This document shows, one piece after another, positions 1-7,683 of a stretch of DNA of 36,348 nt. The stretch is taken from the IMG/VR virus record IMGVR_UViG_3300008459_009564, positions 1 through 36,348 of that record. The stretch is one strand, 5' to 3'. Every line of letters begins with the position of its first letter. The first letter of the stretch is position 1. The DNA is from a virus. A model generated the notes under the pieces. The model worked only from the letters and a program-made list of their open reading frames with translations. It ran no database searches and was not told the DNA's origin. The position numbers and the translations under genes are program-made.

Positions 1-1
1 A

Positions 2-160
2 ACTCACTGGGGTAGCGATCAGATGGCCTCAGTTGAACCGCAAGGCTTGATTAAATTGGTAAAGAGCATTAGAGACATTGAGCTCTCCAGGGGAGGATAT
101 GGCGCTAGAGAAGTCCTAGCCTCAGAAAAAGAAAAAAGAAAAACACTTAGAGGAAAATGA
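2..160 (+). CDS. neuB: NeuB-like sialic/nonulosonic acid synthase, C-terminal end (partial)
   Basis: Only the last 52 codons are in the window; the frame is open from base 2 and ends in TGA at 158-160. The visible part contains HWGSDQMASVEP followed by LIKLVKSIRDIEL, SE-K and a final TLRGK. This matches the end of the NeuB (N-acetylneuraminate synthase) catalytic barrel, where GSDH-ASLEP, an AIR-IE helix and a basic LRR-like end are conserved. NeuB enzymes condense phosphoenolpyruvate with an N-acetyl hexosamine to make a nine-carbon sugar acid. No SAF (antifreeze-like) domain follows, so this would be a barrel-only form. The stop overlaps the next start (ATGA), suggesting one operon with the sugar-related genes downstream. 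The substrate cannot be told from the fragment. Confidence 0.72.
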   Translation, partial: THWGSDQMASVEPQGLIKLVKSIRDIELSRGGYGAREVLASEKEKRKTLRGK

Positions 161-456
161 AGATAACTCCAAAAAAGATCCTTCAGTTCTTTGAAGGCAA
201 CATCAAGATGTTGGGAGACATGTTTTATCTCCTACCTGAACATGAAAAAGAACAAGTATTCTTTAGATCTCAGATCTGTAAGGAAGAGTGTGTGAAGCTA
301 GGATATTGCGTTTACTGCGGTTGCGACGTCCCGGGAAAGCTGTATGTAAAAGAGTCTTGTAATGGAGGAGAAAGATTTCCTGATCTCATGTCAAAGAAGG
401 ACTGGGAAGAGTATAAAAAGGAAAATAACATTGAGGTAAATGATCTATTACATTGA
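157..456 (+). CDS. Small Cys-rich protein in sugar cassette, unknown function
   Basis: A 99-aa protein whose ATG overlaps the NeuB-like stop. The centre holds closely spaced cysteines (QICKEEC, then GYCVYCGCDVPGK, then ESCNGG), a pattern suited to metal binding. The C-terminal half carries RFPDLMSKKDWEEYKKEN. I recall proteins of this type as uncharacterised genes beside glycosyltransferase and nonulosonic acid genes, but I cannot name a family. The end overlaps the following HAD gene by 17 bases, which supports co-translation. A structural or carrier role in sugar biosynthesis is inference from context only. Confidence 0.7.
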   Translation: MKITPKKILQFFEGNIKMLGDMFYLLPEHEKEQVFFRSQICKEECVKLGYCVYCGCDVPGKLYVKESCNGGERFPDLMSKKDWEEYKKENNIEVNDLLH

Positions 457-739
457 CATTGACGACACGATATGTACTCTATCTGAGTCCATGAACTATG
501 GATCAGCTACACCCATTCCAAAAGCCATTGAGAAGGTGAATCGTCTCTATGAAGAAGGCCATCGCATCGTCTTCTGGACTGCTAGAGGGACTGTTAGTGG
601 CAAGGATTGGAGACAGTTAACTGAGAGTCAACTCATCTCTTGGGAAGTAAAATATCATGAGCTCAAATTCGGTAAACCTGCATACGATTTCTTCATAGAC
701 GATAAAAACATCAATTCGAATGATTGGCTCAGCAAGTAA
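440..739 (+). CDS. Short HAD-family phosphatase, capsule/sugar biosynthesis type
   Basis: This 99-aa protein opens with YYIDIDDTICTL, the HAD nucleophile motif DxD (Asp6, Asp8). The HAD threonine/serine position is probably in FWTARGT (about residues 45-51), and the acidic motif is FFIDDKNIN near the C terminus. There is no cap domain, as in small HAD phosphatases found beside polysaccharide genes. The conserved GKPAYDFFIDDK end is typical of that subgroup. It lies between a NeuB-like synthase and a glycosyltransferase-like gene, so dephosphorylation of a sugar-phosphate intermediate is plausible. The exact substrate is unknown. Confidence 0.8.
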   Translation: MIYYIDIDDTICTLSESMNYGSATPIPKAIEKVNRLYEEGHRIVFWTARGTVSGKDWRQLTESQLISWEVKYHELKFGKPAYDFFIDDKNINSNDWLSK

Positions 740-1331
740 CGTAAAGGTACTTGTCCTAGGCAACGATCCTCAGATCAACACCATTGATTTTGACAGATTG
801 AAGCCTGAAGTGATCACACTGGGCGTGAATAGGATCTGGTTGAAACACATACCTGACTATCTTTTTTTCAATGATATTCAGATCTTGACTGAGATTGAAA
901 GACATCCTGAAATAATGGCTCAACTTCAATCTAATACTAAGTGTTTTTCTAGTGATTGGATTAGGCATAAATTAAAAAGAACCATTCCTCAATGGATAGA
1001 AATACACCGACGAACCAACGCGATCTCTTTTCCAGACTCTGTAAGTACTGCAATAAATATCTTTTCATCTAATTTTTTAACTGATAAGCGGGTGACTTAT
1101 TACCTTGCTGGAGTTTCCCTAAAATGGACTAATCCTAGTCACTTTTGGAAGGAGATGGAATACGAATCATTGAATAAACACGGTCAAGATTGGTACACCA
1201 CGCGATTTGTTAAAATGTCGGAAAACTTTAGAAAGATAAAGGCCAGAGGAATACGCGTAATCTCAGTGAATCCCAACTCCAATCTAAATAAGATGTTTCG
1301 TTATGAGAGCATTGATAACCTTTATAAGTGA
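720..1331 (+). CDS. Putative glycosyltransferase-like (GT42/DUF115-like) protein
   Basis: The 203-aa protein begins KVLVLGNDPQI, a Rossmann-like opening, followed by FDRLKPEVITLGVNRIW and DYLFFND. This arrangement (glycine-rich strand, then a short loop naming an Asn/Arg and a display of a position) resembles bacterial sialyltransferases of the CstII type and MAF/DUF115 proteins, but the similarity is weak and recalled rather than computed. Context favours sugar transfer, as it follows NeuB-like and HAD genes and overlaps the HAD gene by 20 bases. The stop abuts the stop of the convergent gene at 1332 with no spacer and no visible terminator. An unrelated phage-specific enzyme cannot be excluded. 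Confidence 0.55.
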   Translation: MIGSASNVKVLVLGNDPQINTIDFDRLKPEVITLGVNRIWLKHIPDYLFFNDIQILTEIERHPEIMAQLQSNTKCFSSDWIRHKLKRTIPQWIEIHRRTNAISFPDSVSTAINIFSSNFLTDKRVTYYLAGVSLKWTNPSHFWKEMEYESLNKHGQDWYTTRFVKMSENFRKIKARGIRVISVNPNSNLNKMFRYESIDNLYK

Positions 1332-1919
1332 TTACCCAGGAATGAGTGAGATTGCAGTAGTCACTGCGCTAAGTGCTCCAACTAGTCCAAGTATTGCGCT
1401 AGGTAGCTCAAACTTTAGTTTAGACGCTATCAAGATCAAATTAGTCAGTGCCGATGTTGCGATAGAAAGGCTCTTCAATAGAGTCTTTTTAGTCTGAGTC
1501 GCTACTCCTAACGTATACGCAGGATTAGCACTAGATGGGGGCACTGAGATTGATGGAGGAACTACAACTAATGCTGCAACTGTCTGTGCCTCAGTAGGGA
1601 TAGAATCGATCGCCTCTTTCGCGATCTTATACTCCTGTTTCATCTTTGTGATGTCCTCCTCCACTGCAGGTTTTATGTTCTTCTTCATTGTTTCAACCGC
1701 CTCCTTCGCTTTGGCATCAGCTTCAGCTTTAGCCTCTTCTTCTGACATTCCTCTTTCCACGTTTTCTTTACGTTCATCCTCAATAAGTTTAAGGTAATTT
1801 GCCATTCCCTCATCCTTCTTTACCAGATTTTCGATGACGGTGTCTGTATTGAGTCCAGGAATGCTCTCTCCTAAATCTCCTAATTTTAACGCGGAAGATA
1901 ATTGTGCTTCTATTGCCAT
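1332..1919 (-). CDS. Helical protein with hydrophobic C terminus at end of baseplate operon
   Basis: A 195-aa protein, the last gene of the baseplate block, starting 2 bases beyond the gp5-like gene. Residues about 30-110 are highly charged and probably helical (KDEGMANYL, EEEAKAEADAKAKEAVETM). A proline-rich hinge (VVVPPSISVPPS) leads to a C-terminal hydrophobic part with SALTNLILIASKL and AILGLVGALSAVTTAISLI. This could be one or two membrane-inserting or buried helices. T4 has small hub-associated proteins (gp26, gp28, gp29) in the same gene neighbourhood, but I see no specific match. Its position suggests a virion hub or tape-measure-associated role, which is inference. Confidence 0.7.
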   Translation of the reverse strand: MAIEAQLSSALKLGDLGESIPGLNTDTVIENLVKKDEGMANYLKLIEDERKENVERGMSEEEAKAEADAKAKEAVETMKKNIKPAVEEDITKMKQEYKIAKEAIDSIPTEAQTVAALVVVPPSISVPPSSANPAYTLGVATQTKKTLLKSLSIATSALTNLILIASKLKFELPSAILGLVGALSAVTTAISLIPG

Positions 1920-1921
1920 AA

Positions 1922-2578
1922 TTATTTAGTTTTTGAAGTCTTGCTCAAGAGAGCACTAGGTAAAGGTAGAGCCGGTGGCGCTCCAGCCGATGGGTGAGTG
2001 TGAGTGTCAAAGAAAGTCTTAAATGAGTCTCCCTTGATCACAGATTCGGCGGCGTCTTTTCCAAGCTCAATATTTGGAGAATCGATCACTACTTTATTTG
2101 AAGTCTTTACTGTGATCAGGTTATTAGGATCGATGTTTATGCTTGCCTCCTTTATTGATATCGTGAGTCCCTTACCCACAGTAAACCAGATCTTTAATTC
2201 TTGATCTCCATCAAAAAGGATCACATGAGAGCCGTCATACTCACTATTGAGCTCATCCTTTACGTCCTGTGCAAGTTCCTGAATCGCAAAGTATTCTGGA
2301 GAATAAGGATTACCGTTGTCGAATCTTACTGCGACCACACTATTTACCTTGGGAACTGATACTGATCCTCCGCCTCCTCCTTGTCCAAAAAAGACTGATC
2401 TGTTCTTAGGGTAGGCCCACGGCAAGTCCTCTGCAGCGATGTCATCATGCACTCCAAAGACTCTGACCCTAGCTCTGCCCTCTTTGCGAGGATCGTCTAT
2501 TGCCACAATGGTTCCCAAGAACTGTTTGTCTAAGAAGTCCTCTGCGTCCCTATTCGATATGTCGTGATTCGTCATCAT
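1922..2578 (-). CDS. 5: T4 gp5-like baseplate hub/spike protein, OB-fold without lysozyme domain
   Basis: The 218-aa product starts with a short leader, then FLGTIVAIDDPRKEGRARV, VFGVHD and EDLPWAYPKN, the N-terminal OB-fold of the gp5/gpV baseplate spike family. After about residue 115 it has VILFDGDQELKIWFTVGKG and repeats of short beta strands (NLITVKTSNKVVIDSPNIEL), as in the triple-stranded beta helix of the spike. It ends with DTHTHPSAGAPP, a tail common in gpV/gp5-like proteins. T4 gp5 has a lysozyme domain between OB-fold and helix; no room exists for one here. It trimerises at the tail tip and pierces the outer envelope. The second Met of MMTNHD could also be the start. Confidence 0.82.
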   Translation of the reverse strand: MMTNHDISNRDAEDFLDKQFLGTIVAIDDPRKEGRARVRVFGVHDDIAAEDLPWAYPKNRSVFFGQGGGGGSVSVPKVNSVVAVRFDNGNPYSPEYFAIQELAQDVKDELNSEYDGSHVILFDGDQELKIWFTVGKGLTISIKEASINIDPNNLITVKTSNKVVIDSPNIELGKDAAESVIKGDSFKTFFDTHTHPSAGAPPALPLPSALLSKTSKTK

Positions 2579-2607
2579 TAAATTATATCCTGTTTCTCCA
2601 TTGAGTT

Positions 2608-3687
2608 TTATTGACCGTATATGTTTCCTAAATCCTTAGTCGTCGGGTTTATGAACTGGGTTGCTGCAGCTAGGCTTGGATTGATCAAGCCACCGATTGA
2701 TTCAAGAGAAGACTTGAATTGGTCAGCTGCGCTACCGATTGCCTTTCCTACTAGAGGTAGATTACTTGCGCTATTCAGCACGTTCGCTCCTTGTGAGTTA
2801 ATGTTTCTGTAACTCCATGGGTTATTTACTTCCGACATTGACGGATCGTCTACTAGCTTAGTTCCGTCCTGATACTCGCTCTCTTCCTCAAAGAAGCCGA
2901 TGTTTATGCTGAATGCGTTTGTCGCAGCTTCTTTTCCAGCAGAGACTCCTAATGATGCACCTCCTGCGAAACTCTTCGTAAAGTCAAAAGTACACTGTCG
3001 ACACTTGAATTTAATATAGCCGAACTGTTTTAGCACGCTAGCAACGTCTAGTTCACTAGAAAAGGCGCTTCCTGCATTTGCCAATTGGGTAGCGATAGTG
3101 TTTATTCCGCCAGTATTGATTCCAAACGTGTTTGCTAGGGCACCGACATTTCCTCCTAATGTGTATCGAATGTTCCTAACTTCGGCCACATAGATGTCCA
3201 TTGCAAACCACTGCAGGTTATCCGGCAGTCTCTCCTTTAGGTGAGTCTTATCGAATATCGCTCCTCTATAGAGGTTAGCCAACTCAGTTATCCTAAGGTC
3301 AATCGCCTCTAGTGTGCTTATTGTGATTGAAGTTTCTTTACTTCCTTTGGCAATGTCCGTTCCCTTAGTCCACATTGAATCAAGACCGGTGATCGACTGA
3401 AAGTACCATGGTGCATTAAAAGTAATGTATTCTAAGATCTCCTTAAAGGTCTTGATCTGTGCTTCTTTGTCCTTGTGACCGACTGATCCAAAGTATCGCT
3501 GTGCGCTGTTAGACGCCTCTGGCTTTGCAAAAAGTGGGCTTGTCCAGAGTATGTCTCCGAAGGGCGCAGCTTCCTCAAACCTAAAATCGATTGAAAAAGT
3601 CAAGTAAGTCGGCTCGTCGTATCGATCGAAGTTTAAGCCTTTTCTAAAGGTATTTACCTTGTTCTGTATTCCGTAAAAGTTATGCAT
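2608..3687 (-). CDS. Tail-tube-like baseplate protein (gp48/gp54-like position)
   Basis: A 359-aa protein overlapping the hub gene by 8 bases. It opens with NKVNTFRKGLNFDRYDEP then TYLTFSIDFRFEE. It contains FKEILEYITFNAPWYFQSI and a later beta-rich stretch IKFKCRQCTFDFTKSF, which looks like the folded core of tube-type proteins. In T4 the hub gene 27 is followed by 29, 48 and 54, the last two being tube-initiating baseplate caps. The same relative position makes that role plausible, although I see no diagnostic motif. The C-terminal 80 residues are Ala/Ser/Asn-rich and low in charge. Call is by context and general composition. Confidence 0.6.
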   Translation of the reverse strand: MHNFYGIQNKVNTFRKGLNFDRYDEPTYLTFSIDFRFEEAAPFGDILWTSPLFAKPEASNSAQRYFGSVGHKDKEAQIKTFKEILEYITFNAPWYFQSITGLDSMWTKGTDIAKGSKETSITISTLEAIDLRITELANLYRGAIFDKTHLKERLPDNLQWFAMDIYVAEVRNIRYTLGGNVGALANTFGINTGGINTIATQLANAGSAFSSELDVASVLKQFGYIKFKCRQCTFDFTKSFAGGASLGVSAGKEAATNAFSINIGFFEEESEYQDGTKLVDDPSMSEVNNPWSYRNINSQGANVLNSASNLPLVGKAIGSAADQFKSSLESIGGLINPSLAAATQFINPTTKDLGNIYGQ

Positions 3688-5173
3688 TTAGGGTCGTGAT
3701 TGTTTTTGATGGAGTCCACTCTCTCTTCGTTAGAAATAGTTCTGTCCAGAATAGCATCTTGTCCTTAGGATCAAAGTAATACCTGGCTCCCTTAACGTAA
3801 TATTTCCCACTTAATTGAGTGTCAATGGATTCTGATCCTAATTCTTTATTTTGAGCGTTAGCCGTATTCTCTTCCAAGTTAGCATCCTTTCTGAGCTTTT
3901 CAGCCATCTTTACTGTTATGAATAGCGGAATAGCTGATCCTCGAATCACATTGAAATTGATTCCTTTTAATCTCACCTTAAGTTGCAGCTTTTCTAATTC
4001 TTGCATGTTATGAGTATTAAAGACTCGAGCAGCATTCCAGTGTTCGTGAGTGTTTCCATAGTTAATGTCCATCCATTTCTTATGACCTACCTCAGTCATT
4101 CCCTCGTTCTGAGGAACTAGCATGGCGTCTTCTGATGCTCCTGGAGAAGTAAGCGGAACCGTCCAAAAAGTCTTGAACTTTTTGGCCTCATCGGGTTCTA
4201 CTTGATCGTAATAATAGATCTGTTTCTTGTAACCGGAAGATCTTAAAACGTTTCCCTGATCAGAGATCAAATTCGCTTCATAGATGTAATTTATCTTATT
4301 CTTATAACCTACCTGGTTTGTCAGAAAGTTAACGACCGTGTCTTCAGATATTCCCTGTTTTAACTGAGAATTCTTTTGAGTCTGGTCAGAGTCTGCTTGC
4401 AAAGCGTCTGCCCATGAATTAAAGGTCAGGTCAGTCTCTGCTGGAACTATTTGTGTGTTCACTTCAATTAGAGCTAACATGAGTTCTTTACTAATGAATG
4501 ATGTAAAGAACGACTCATCGTTTTGATAAGCGTGCTCTGCTACATGTCGAATAAAATTTAGAGGACTGCTACAGAAATTTATCCAAGTCATGGCATCGGC
4601 CGGTGAGTAGTCGTTCTCTACAAAACCTAGACCCAATTCTTGACAGATCTGTTGAAGAGCTTCCTTTGATGTAGAATTAGGATAACTCTTAGCCGCGTTA
4701 TTGTGTAACCTAGGAATAAACAGCTCCCCAGAAACAAGATAAGTTATGTTCTTAGTCAGCTCTACGTTGTCTCCTGAATTACGAGGAGCTATCGACTTCA
4801 TGCTAGCAATCAGGAAGTCCGCTCTTACTGGTTTTAAGTTTGGATTAGGAGACTTTAGATATACGCTTGCAAGCAAATGCTTTTTAGGATATGTGTTTCC
4901 TGAAAACTCTCCAGCCGAATCCTTAAAGATGAGAGTAAGCTTAGGTAAGAAAGCAGTCTCATCAATAGTCATCGATTCAATATTTGTGACTACCTGTCCT
5001 CCTATTTTCACAAAGGGCACAGTTGATCCCGCCTTTTGAGCAACATCAGGATACACAGTCGACTCTTTAGTTATGGAAGGAGTCGTAGAATCTTTCGATG
5101 TATCCAAATCAAAAAGATCAACCATCTTGATCGATGGTTGAATAGTAGTCTTTAATGTCTGTTTAAATGCCAT
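3680..5173 (-). CDS. 27: Baseplate central hub protein, T4 gp27-like
   Basis: A 497-aa protein directly upstream of the tube-like and gp5-like genes. Features typical of gp27/gpD hub proteins are an early FVKIGGQVVTNIESMTIDE strand set, the helix SKEALQQICQELGLGF, and FIRHVAEHAYQNDESFF. The last corresponds to the conserved segment where hub proteins describe a second tube-like domain. The C terminus has GKYYVKGARYYFDPKD and FWTELFLTKREWTPS, again common in hub proteins. Gp27 forms the trimeric ring joining spike to tail tube. The order hub, tube-like, spike in one operon matches the job. A SD-like AAGGAAAG lies 10-17 bases before the ATG. Confidence 0.72.
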   Translation of the reverse strand: MAFKQTLKTTIQPSIKMVDLFDLDTSKDSTTPSITKESTVYPDVAQKAGSTVPFVKIGGQVVTNIESMTIDETAFLPKLTLIFKDSAGEFSGNTYPKKHLLASVYLKSPNPNLKPVRADFLIASMKSIAPRNSGDNVELTKNITYLVSGELFIPRLHNNAAKSYPNSTSKEALQQICQELGLGFVENDYSPADAMTWINFCSSPLNFIRHVAEHAYQNDESFFTSFISKELMLALIEVNTQIVPAETDLTFNSWADALQADSDQTQKNSQLKQGISEDTVVNFLTNQVGYKNKINYIYEANLISDQGNVLRSSGYKKQIYYYDQVEPDEAKKFKTFWTVPLTSPGASEDAMLVPQNEGMTEVGHKKWMDINYGNTHEHWNAARVFNTHNMQELEKLQLKVRLKGINFNVIRGSAIPLFITVKMAEKLRKDANLEENTANAQNKELGSESIDTQLSGKYYVKGARYYFDPKDKMLFWTELFLTKREWTPSKTITTLNA

Positions 5174-5175
5174 CT

Positions 5176-5760
5176 TTAGAACTTTCCTTTATTCTTTAAC
5201 TGATCTTGTACTCGGCTTCGTGCCAATGAATTGCTCTGGGTGGAACTAGCGTTTTGAGTCATGTCTGGACCAAAAAGCACGATACCGTCAACTACTCTCA
5301 CGTTCTGTGCACCAGTAAGGTTCACGTTTGGAGGAACCACTTCAGAGACTTTAGTCCTTAGTGATTCAAGTCGTCTCTTGTCCTTGTCCGACTTGGGATT
5401 CATTATCTTCTGTTCGTTCTTCTTTTGAGGTTCAGTCCCTTTTTCTGGAACAGTGGTCGGAGCGACTATCATCTTTCGAATCTTATTGATTGACGGAACT
5501 AAAAGTATCTCTCCCAAGTCAAGTGAGAAGGGATTAGAGATTCCATTATACTTAAGAAGAACATCCCAGTTATCGTATTCTGAGTATACTTTCATCGACA
5601 TTAGATCAGGTCTCATTACTTCAAACTCACTCACAAAAATGTTTCCTAGTGCGATACCGTTCTCGTCGAATTTATAGGTCGCACTCATCAGGTCTGCGAT
5701 CGATTCGCCATTCACATTCTTAATAAAGCTCTTAGTTCTTAATAGTTTACTTACGATCAT
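5176..5760 (-). CDS. 53: LysM-like baseplate wedge protein, T4 gp53-like
   Basis: The 194-aa protein contains VYSEYDNWDVLLKYNGIS, then FSLDLGEILLVPS, the signature of a LysM domain (residues about 57-92). T4 gp53 is a baseplate wedge protein that has the same LysM-type domain, and this gene sits between a large virion gene and the hub gene with 1-2 base spacings. The N-terminal part (KLLRTKSFIKNVNGESIADL) and the Pro/Lys-rich middle (VPEKGTEPQKKNEQK) are family-variable. In T4 gp53 clamps neighbouring wedges together. A SD-like AAGGAT precedes the ATG. Binding to peptidoglycan is not implied by LysM here. Confidence 0.68.
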   Translation of the reverse strand: MIVSKLLRTKSFIKNVNGESIADLMSATYKFDENGIALGNIFVSEFEVMRPDLMSMKVYSEYDNWDVLLKYNGISNPFSLDLGEILLVPSINKIRKMIVAPTTVPEKGTEPQKKNEQKIMNPKSDKDKRRLESLRTKVSEVVPPNVNLTGAQNVRVVDGIVLFGPDMTQNASSTQSNSLARSRVQDQLKNKGKF

Positions 5761-5761
5761 C

Positions 5762-7639
5762 TTAATCCTTTGTTTTTAGTTCTTGGAAGTAGCTTGGAAG
5801 TATTCCAGAGTTTGCGAATCCATCTCCATATGCTCTTTGTACGCTGCGCTTAAAGTAATCGCTAAGAGCGGACGGAGCGGCAGTATTCGTCACTGCACCC
5901 GAAGATTTTACCATGTCCTGGACTGCCTGTATGCCCGAATCAATGGCTGAACCTTGAGCATTAGATAGTCGAATGCTGTTGTATTCTCCATAGGAGTTGT
6001 ATGCACTGGCCGGATCCTGTAACTTGGTGAAAGTCATGTCACCTCCACCCATGTTAAACATGGACTCAATGTCCTGTTTCGCTCGAGGTCGACCTGGCTC
6101 CAGGCTAAGGCTAAACTTTACTCCTACTGGAAAGTCACTGTCTCCCAACTCCTCAGTAAACGCTACTGTTGTAGTCTTTAAACACAGATTTCCTATTACT
6201 GCGACTGGATCCATTGGGTTACCTACCGTGAGGTGCCATTCTCCCACTGCTCGACCGTCAAGAAGCGCACGTAGGACAAGAGGTTTTTGATAGAGTCCAG
6301 AGAGTCTGGCTGAGACTATGTCCTGCAAGACAGGATTTTTTCCAGCGGCAGTCGTTAGCTTTGTTATAGTTTCTTCTAGATTGGTCGCTGCATCAAACTC
6401 AGATCCTAGGCTATCTAAGAAGTTCTTTAATTCTGATGCCTTTTCAACAGTCAGTCCTCCTAACTGGGTCAACATGTCCTTTGCTCCCTCAATCGCATTT
6501 CCCTGTTCAAGCTTTTCATTATTTAATCCTAGTGCCAGATAGCCGGTCTTTTGAAAGTATCGATACGATCCTCCCCAAAACAGAGCTCGGTTGTAGGTCA
6601 AGGACAGGAAGTTGCTCATTAGGTCAAGCATGGCCACTTTAGGATTCACGTTTCCATAAGATCTCATGGTGTATTCAAAGTCTAGTTTAATCTGGTGAGT
6701 GAATACATATCCTTTCTCTCTAAGCTTGGTCTTGTCGATGACATTGATCGGCCCTAGTACTCGGTTCCAATATGCACCGTTCTGCCACGAGTCCTTAACG
6801 AACTGTTGTAGAGTCGCGTCATATCCGCTGGCTTCAAAAGGATTGTTTGGGTTCTGAAAGAAGATCGCAGTAAGAGCTGCCCGAAGAGTCTCAGCGTCCT
6901 TCTTTACTCCAAGAGCGTCAAGTACCTTTCCGGCCTCAACCTCATTTCCTTCAACGTCCTGTACGGTTGCGGTCGCATCGTCCTTCCAGTTAAATCCATA
7001 GCTCATTCCCAAGATGCTGCTTAATGTGTTGCCGGATCCTCCTCCCCACCAAGTCACGGCTTGCGCCAAAGGAATCAGTGGCAGGTTTTGCTGAGCGACT
7101 CCCAAGTTGTCCTCAACAGGAATCGGATATCGTCTCAGGGTAAGCAATCTATTGTTAGGAATCTTCCCATAGTACTTACACCATAAAAAGTCATTGTATT
7201 GGTATGGAGAAGGATATAACGGCCCTTCCTTACTTGACGCTTTCTTTTGTGATTCAGCGATTATGATCGATGCAGTAGGGTTCTCAATCACCTTCCTTCT
7301 CTCTTCATGCAGGACGTCTGCTCCAAGTATTGAGCTCTGGTAGGTGAACCTGTGTTTAGTAACATCATAGACTCCTGCCGAAACATCAGACGCTCCGCTT
7401 GCGAAATGAGCGTACCTAAATATGTAAAAAGGATTGAATAATGAATCCGTTCCTATCACAGGAATCGCTGATCCTGCAGGACCGTCTGCTCCTCCTAAGT
7501 AACTTCCGTTTATGTAAGTAGAAGTACTGTCTGCAATCGCAGAATCAGTCAAGCCGAGTATTCCCCTAGCCTGAGCTTCAGTTGGATCCACATTCTGTAG
7601 AATGTTATTGTTATCTCCCTGATTGGGCCAAATTGACAT
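5762..7639 (-). CDS. Large putative virion/baseplate protein, first gene of the tail operon
   Basis: A 625-aa protein that I do not recognise as a named family. The N-terminal half contains FNPFYIFRYAHFASGASD and DFLWCKYYGKIPNNRLLTL with RRYPIPVEDN. The C-terminal third has AVGEWHLTVGNPMDPVAVIG, then TVAFTEELGDSDFPVGVKF and SLEPGRPRAKQDIE. These are beta-rich, with the look of a tail-tube-type domain near the end. It is led by its own late promoter box and has AAGGA about 10 bases before the ATG. Overlap and short gaps bind it to the hub, LysM and spike genes, so a baseplate structural role is likely. Confidence 0.62.
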   Translation of the reverse strand: MSIWPNQGDNNNILQNVDPTEAQARGILGLTDSAIADSTSTYINGSYLGGADGPAGSAIPVIGTDSLFNPFYIFRYAHFASGASDVSAGVYDVTKHRFTYQSSILGADVLHEERRKVIENPTASIIIAESQKKASSKEGPLYPSPYQYNDFLWCKYYGKIPNNRLLTLRRYPIPVEDNLGVAQQNLPLIPLAQAVTWWGGGSGNTLSSILGMSYGFNWKDDATATVQDVEGNEVEAGKVLDALGVKKDAETLRAALTAIFFQNPNNPFEASGYDATLQQFVKDSWQNGAYWNRVLGPINVIDKTKLREKGYVFTHQIKLDFEYTMRSYGNVNPKVAMLDLMSNFLSLTYNRALFWGGSYRYFQKTGYLALGLNNEKLEQGNAIEGAKDMLTQLGGLTVEKASELKNFLDSLGSEFDAATNLEETITKLTTAAGKNPVLQDIVSARLSGLYQKPLVLRALLDGRAVGEWHLTVGNPMDPVAVIGNLCLKTTTVAFTEELGDSDFPVGVKFSLSLEPGRPRAKQDIESMFNMGGGDMTFTKLQDPASAYNSYGEYNSIRLSNAQGSAIDSGIQAVQDMVKSSGAVTNTAAPSALSDYFKRSVQRAYGDGFANSGILPSYFQELKTKD

Positions 7640-7651
7640 AATAATTCCTTT

Positions 7652-7663
7652 TTATTATTTATA
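7652..7663 (-). promoter_or_regulatory. T4-type late promoter box (TATAAATAATAA)
   Basis: The minus strand reads TATAAATAATAA, an exact match to the T4 late consensus TATAAATA, with the box ending 16 bases before the ATG of the large virion gene at 7639. No -35 element is expected for T4 late promoters. It would drive the baseplate operon from 7639 down to 1332. Confidence 0.75.
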
Positions 7664-7683
7664 GTCGACCCTTTACTGGGTGA

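Noticed and set aside
1303-1497. 64-aa plus-strand frame overlapping gene at 1332
   Set aside because: Runs inside the well-supported minus-strand gene, with no ribosome site and no recognisable protein.
1922-2578. Lysozyme activity in the gp5-like protein
   Set aside because: The product goes straight from OB-fold to beta-helix strands with no room for a lysozyme domain.
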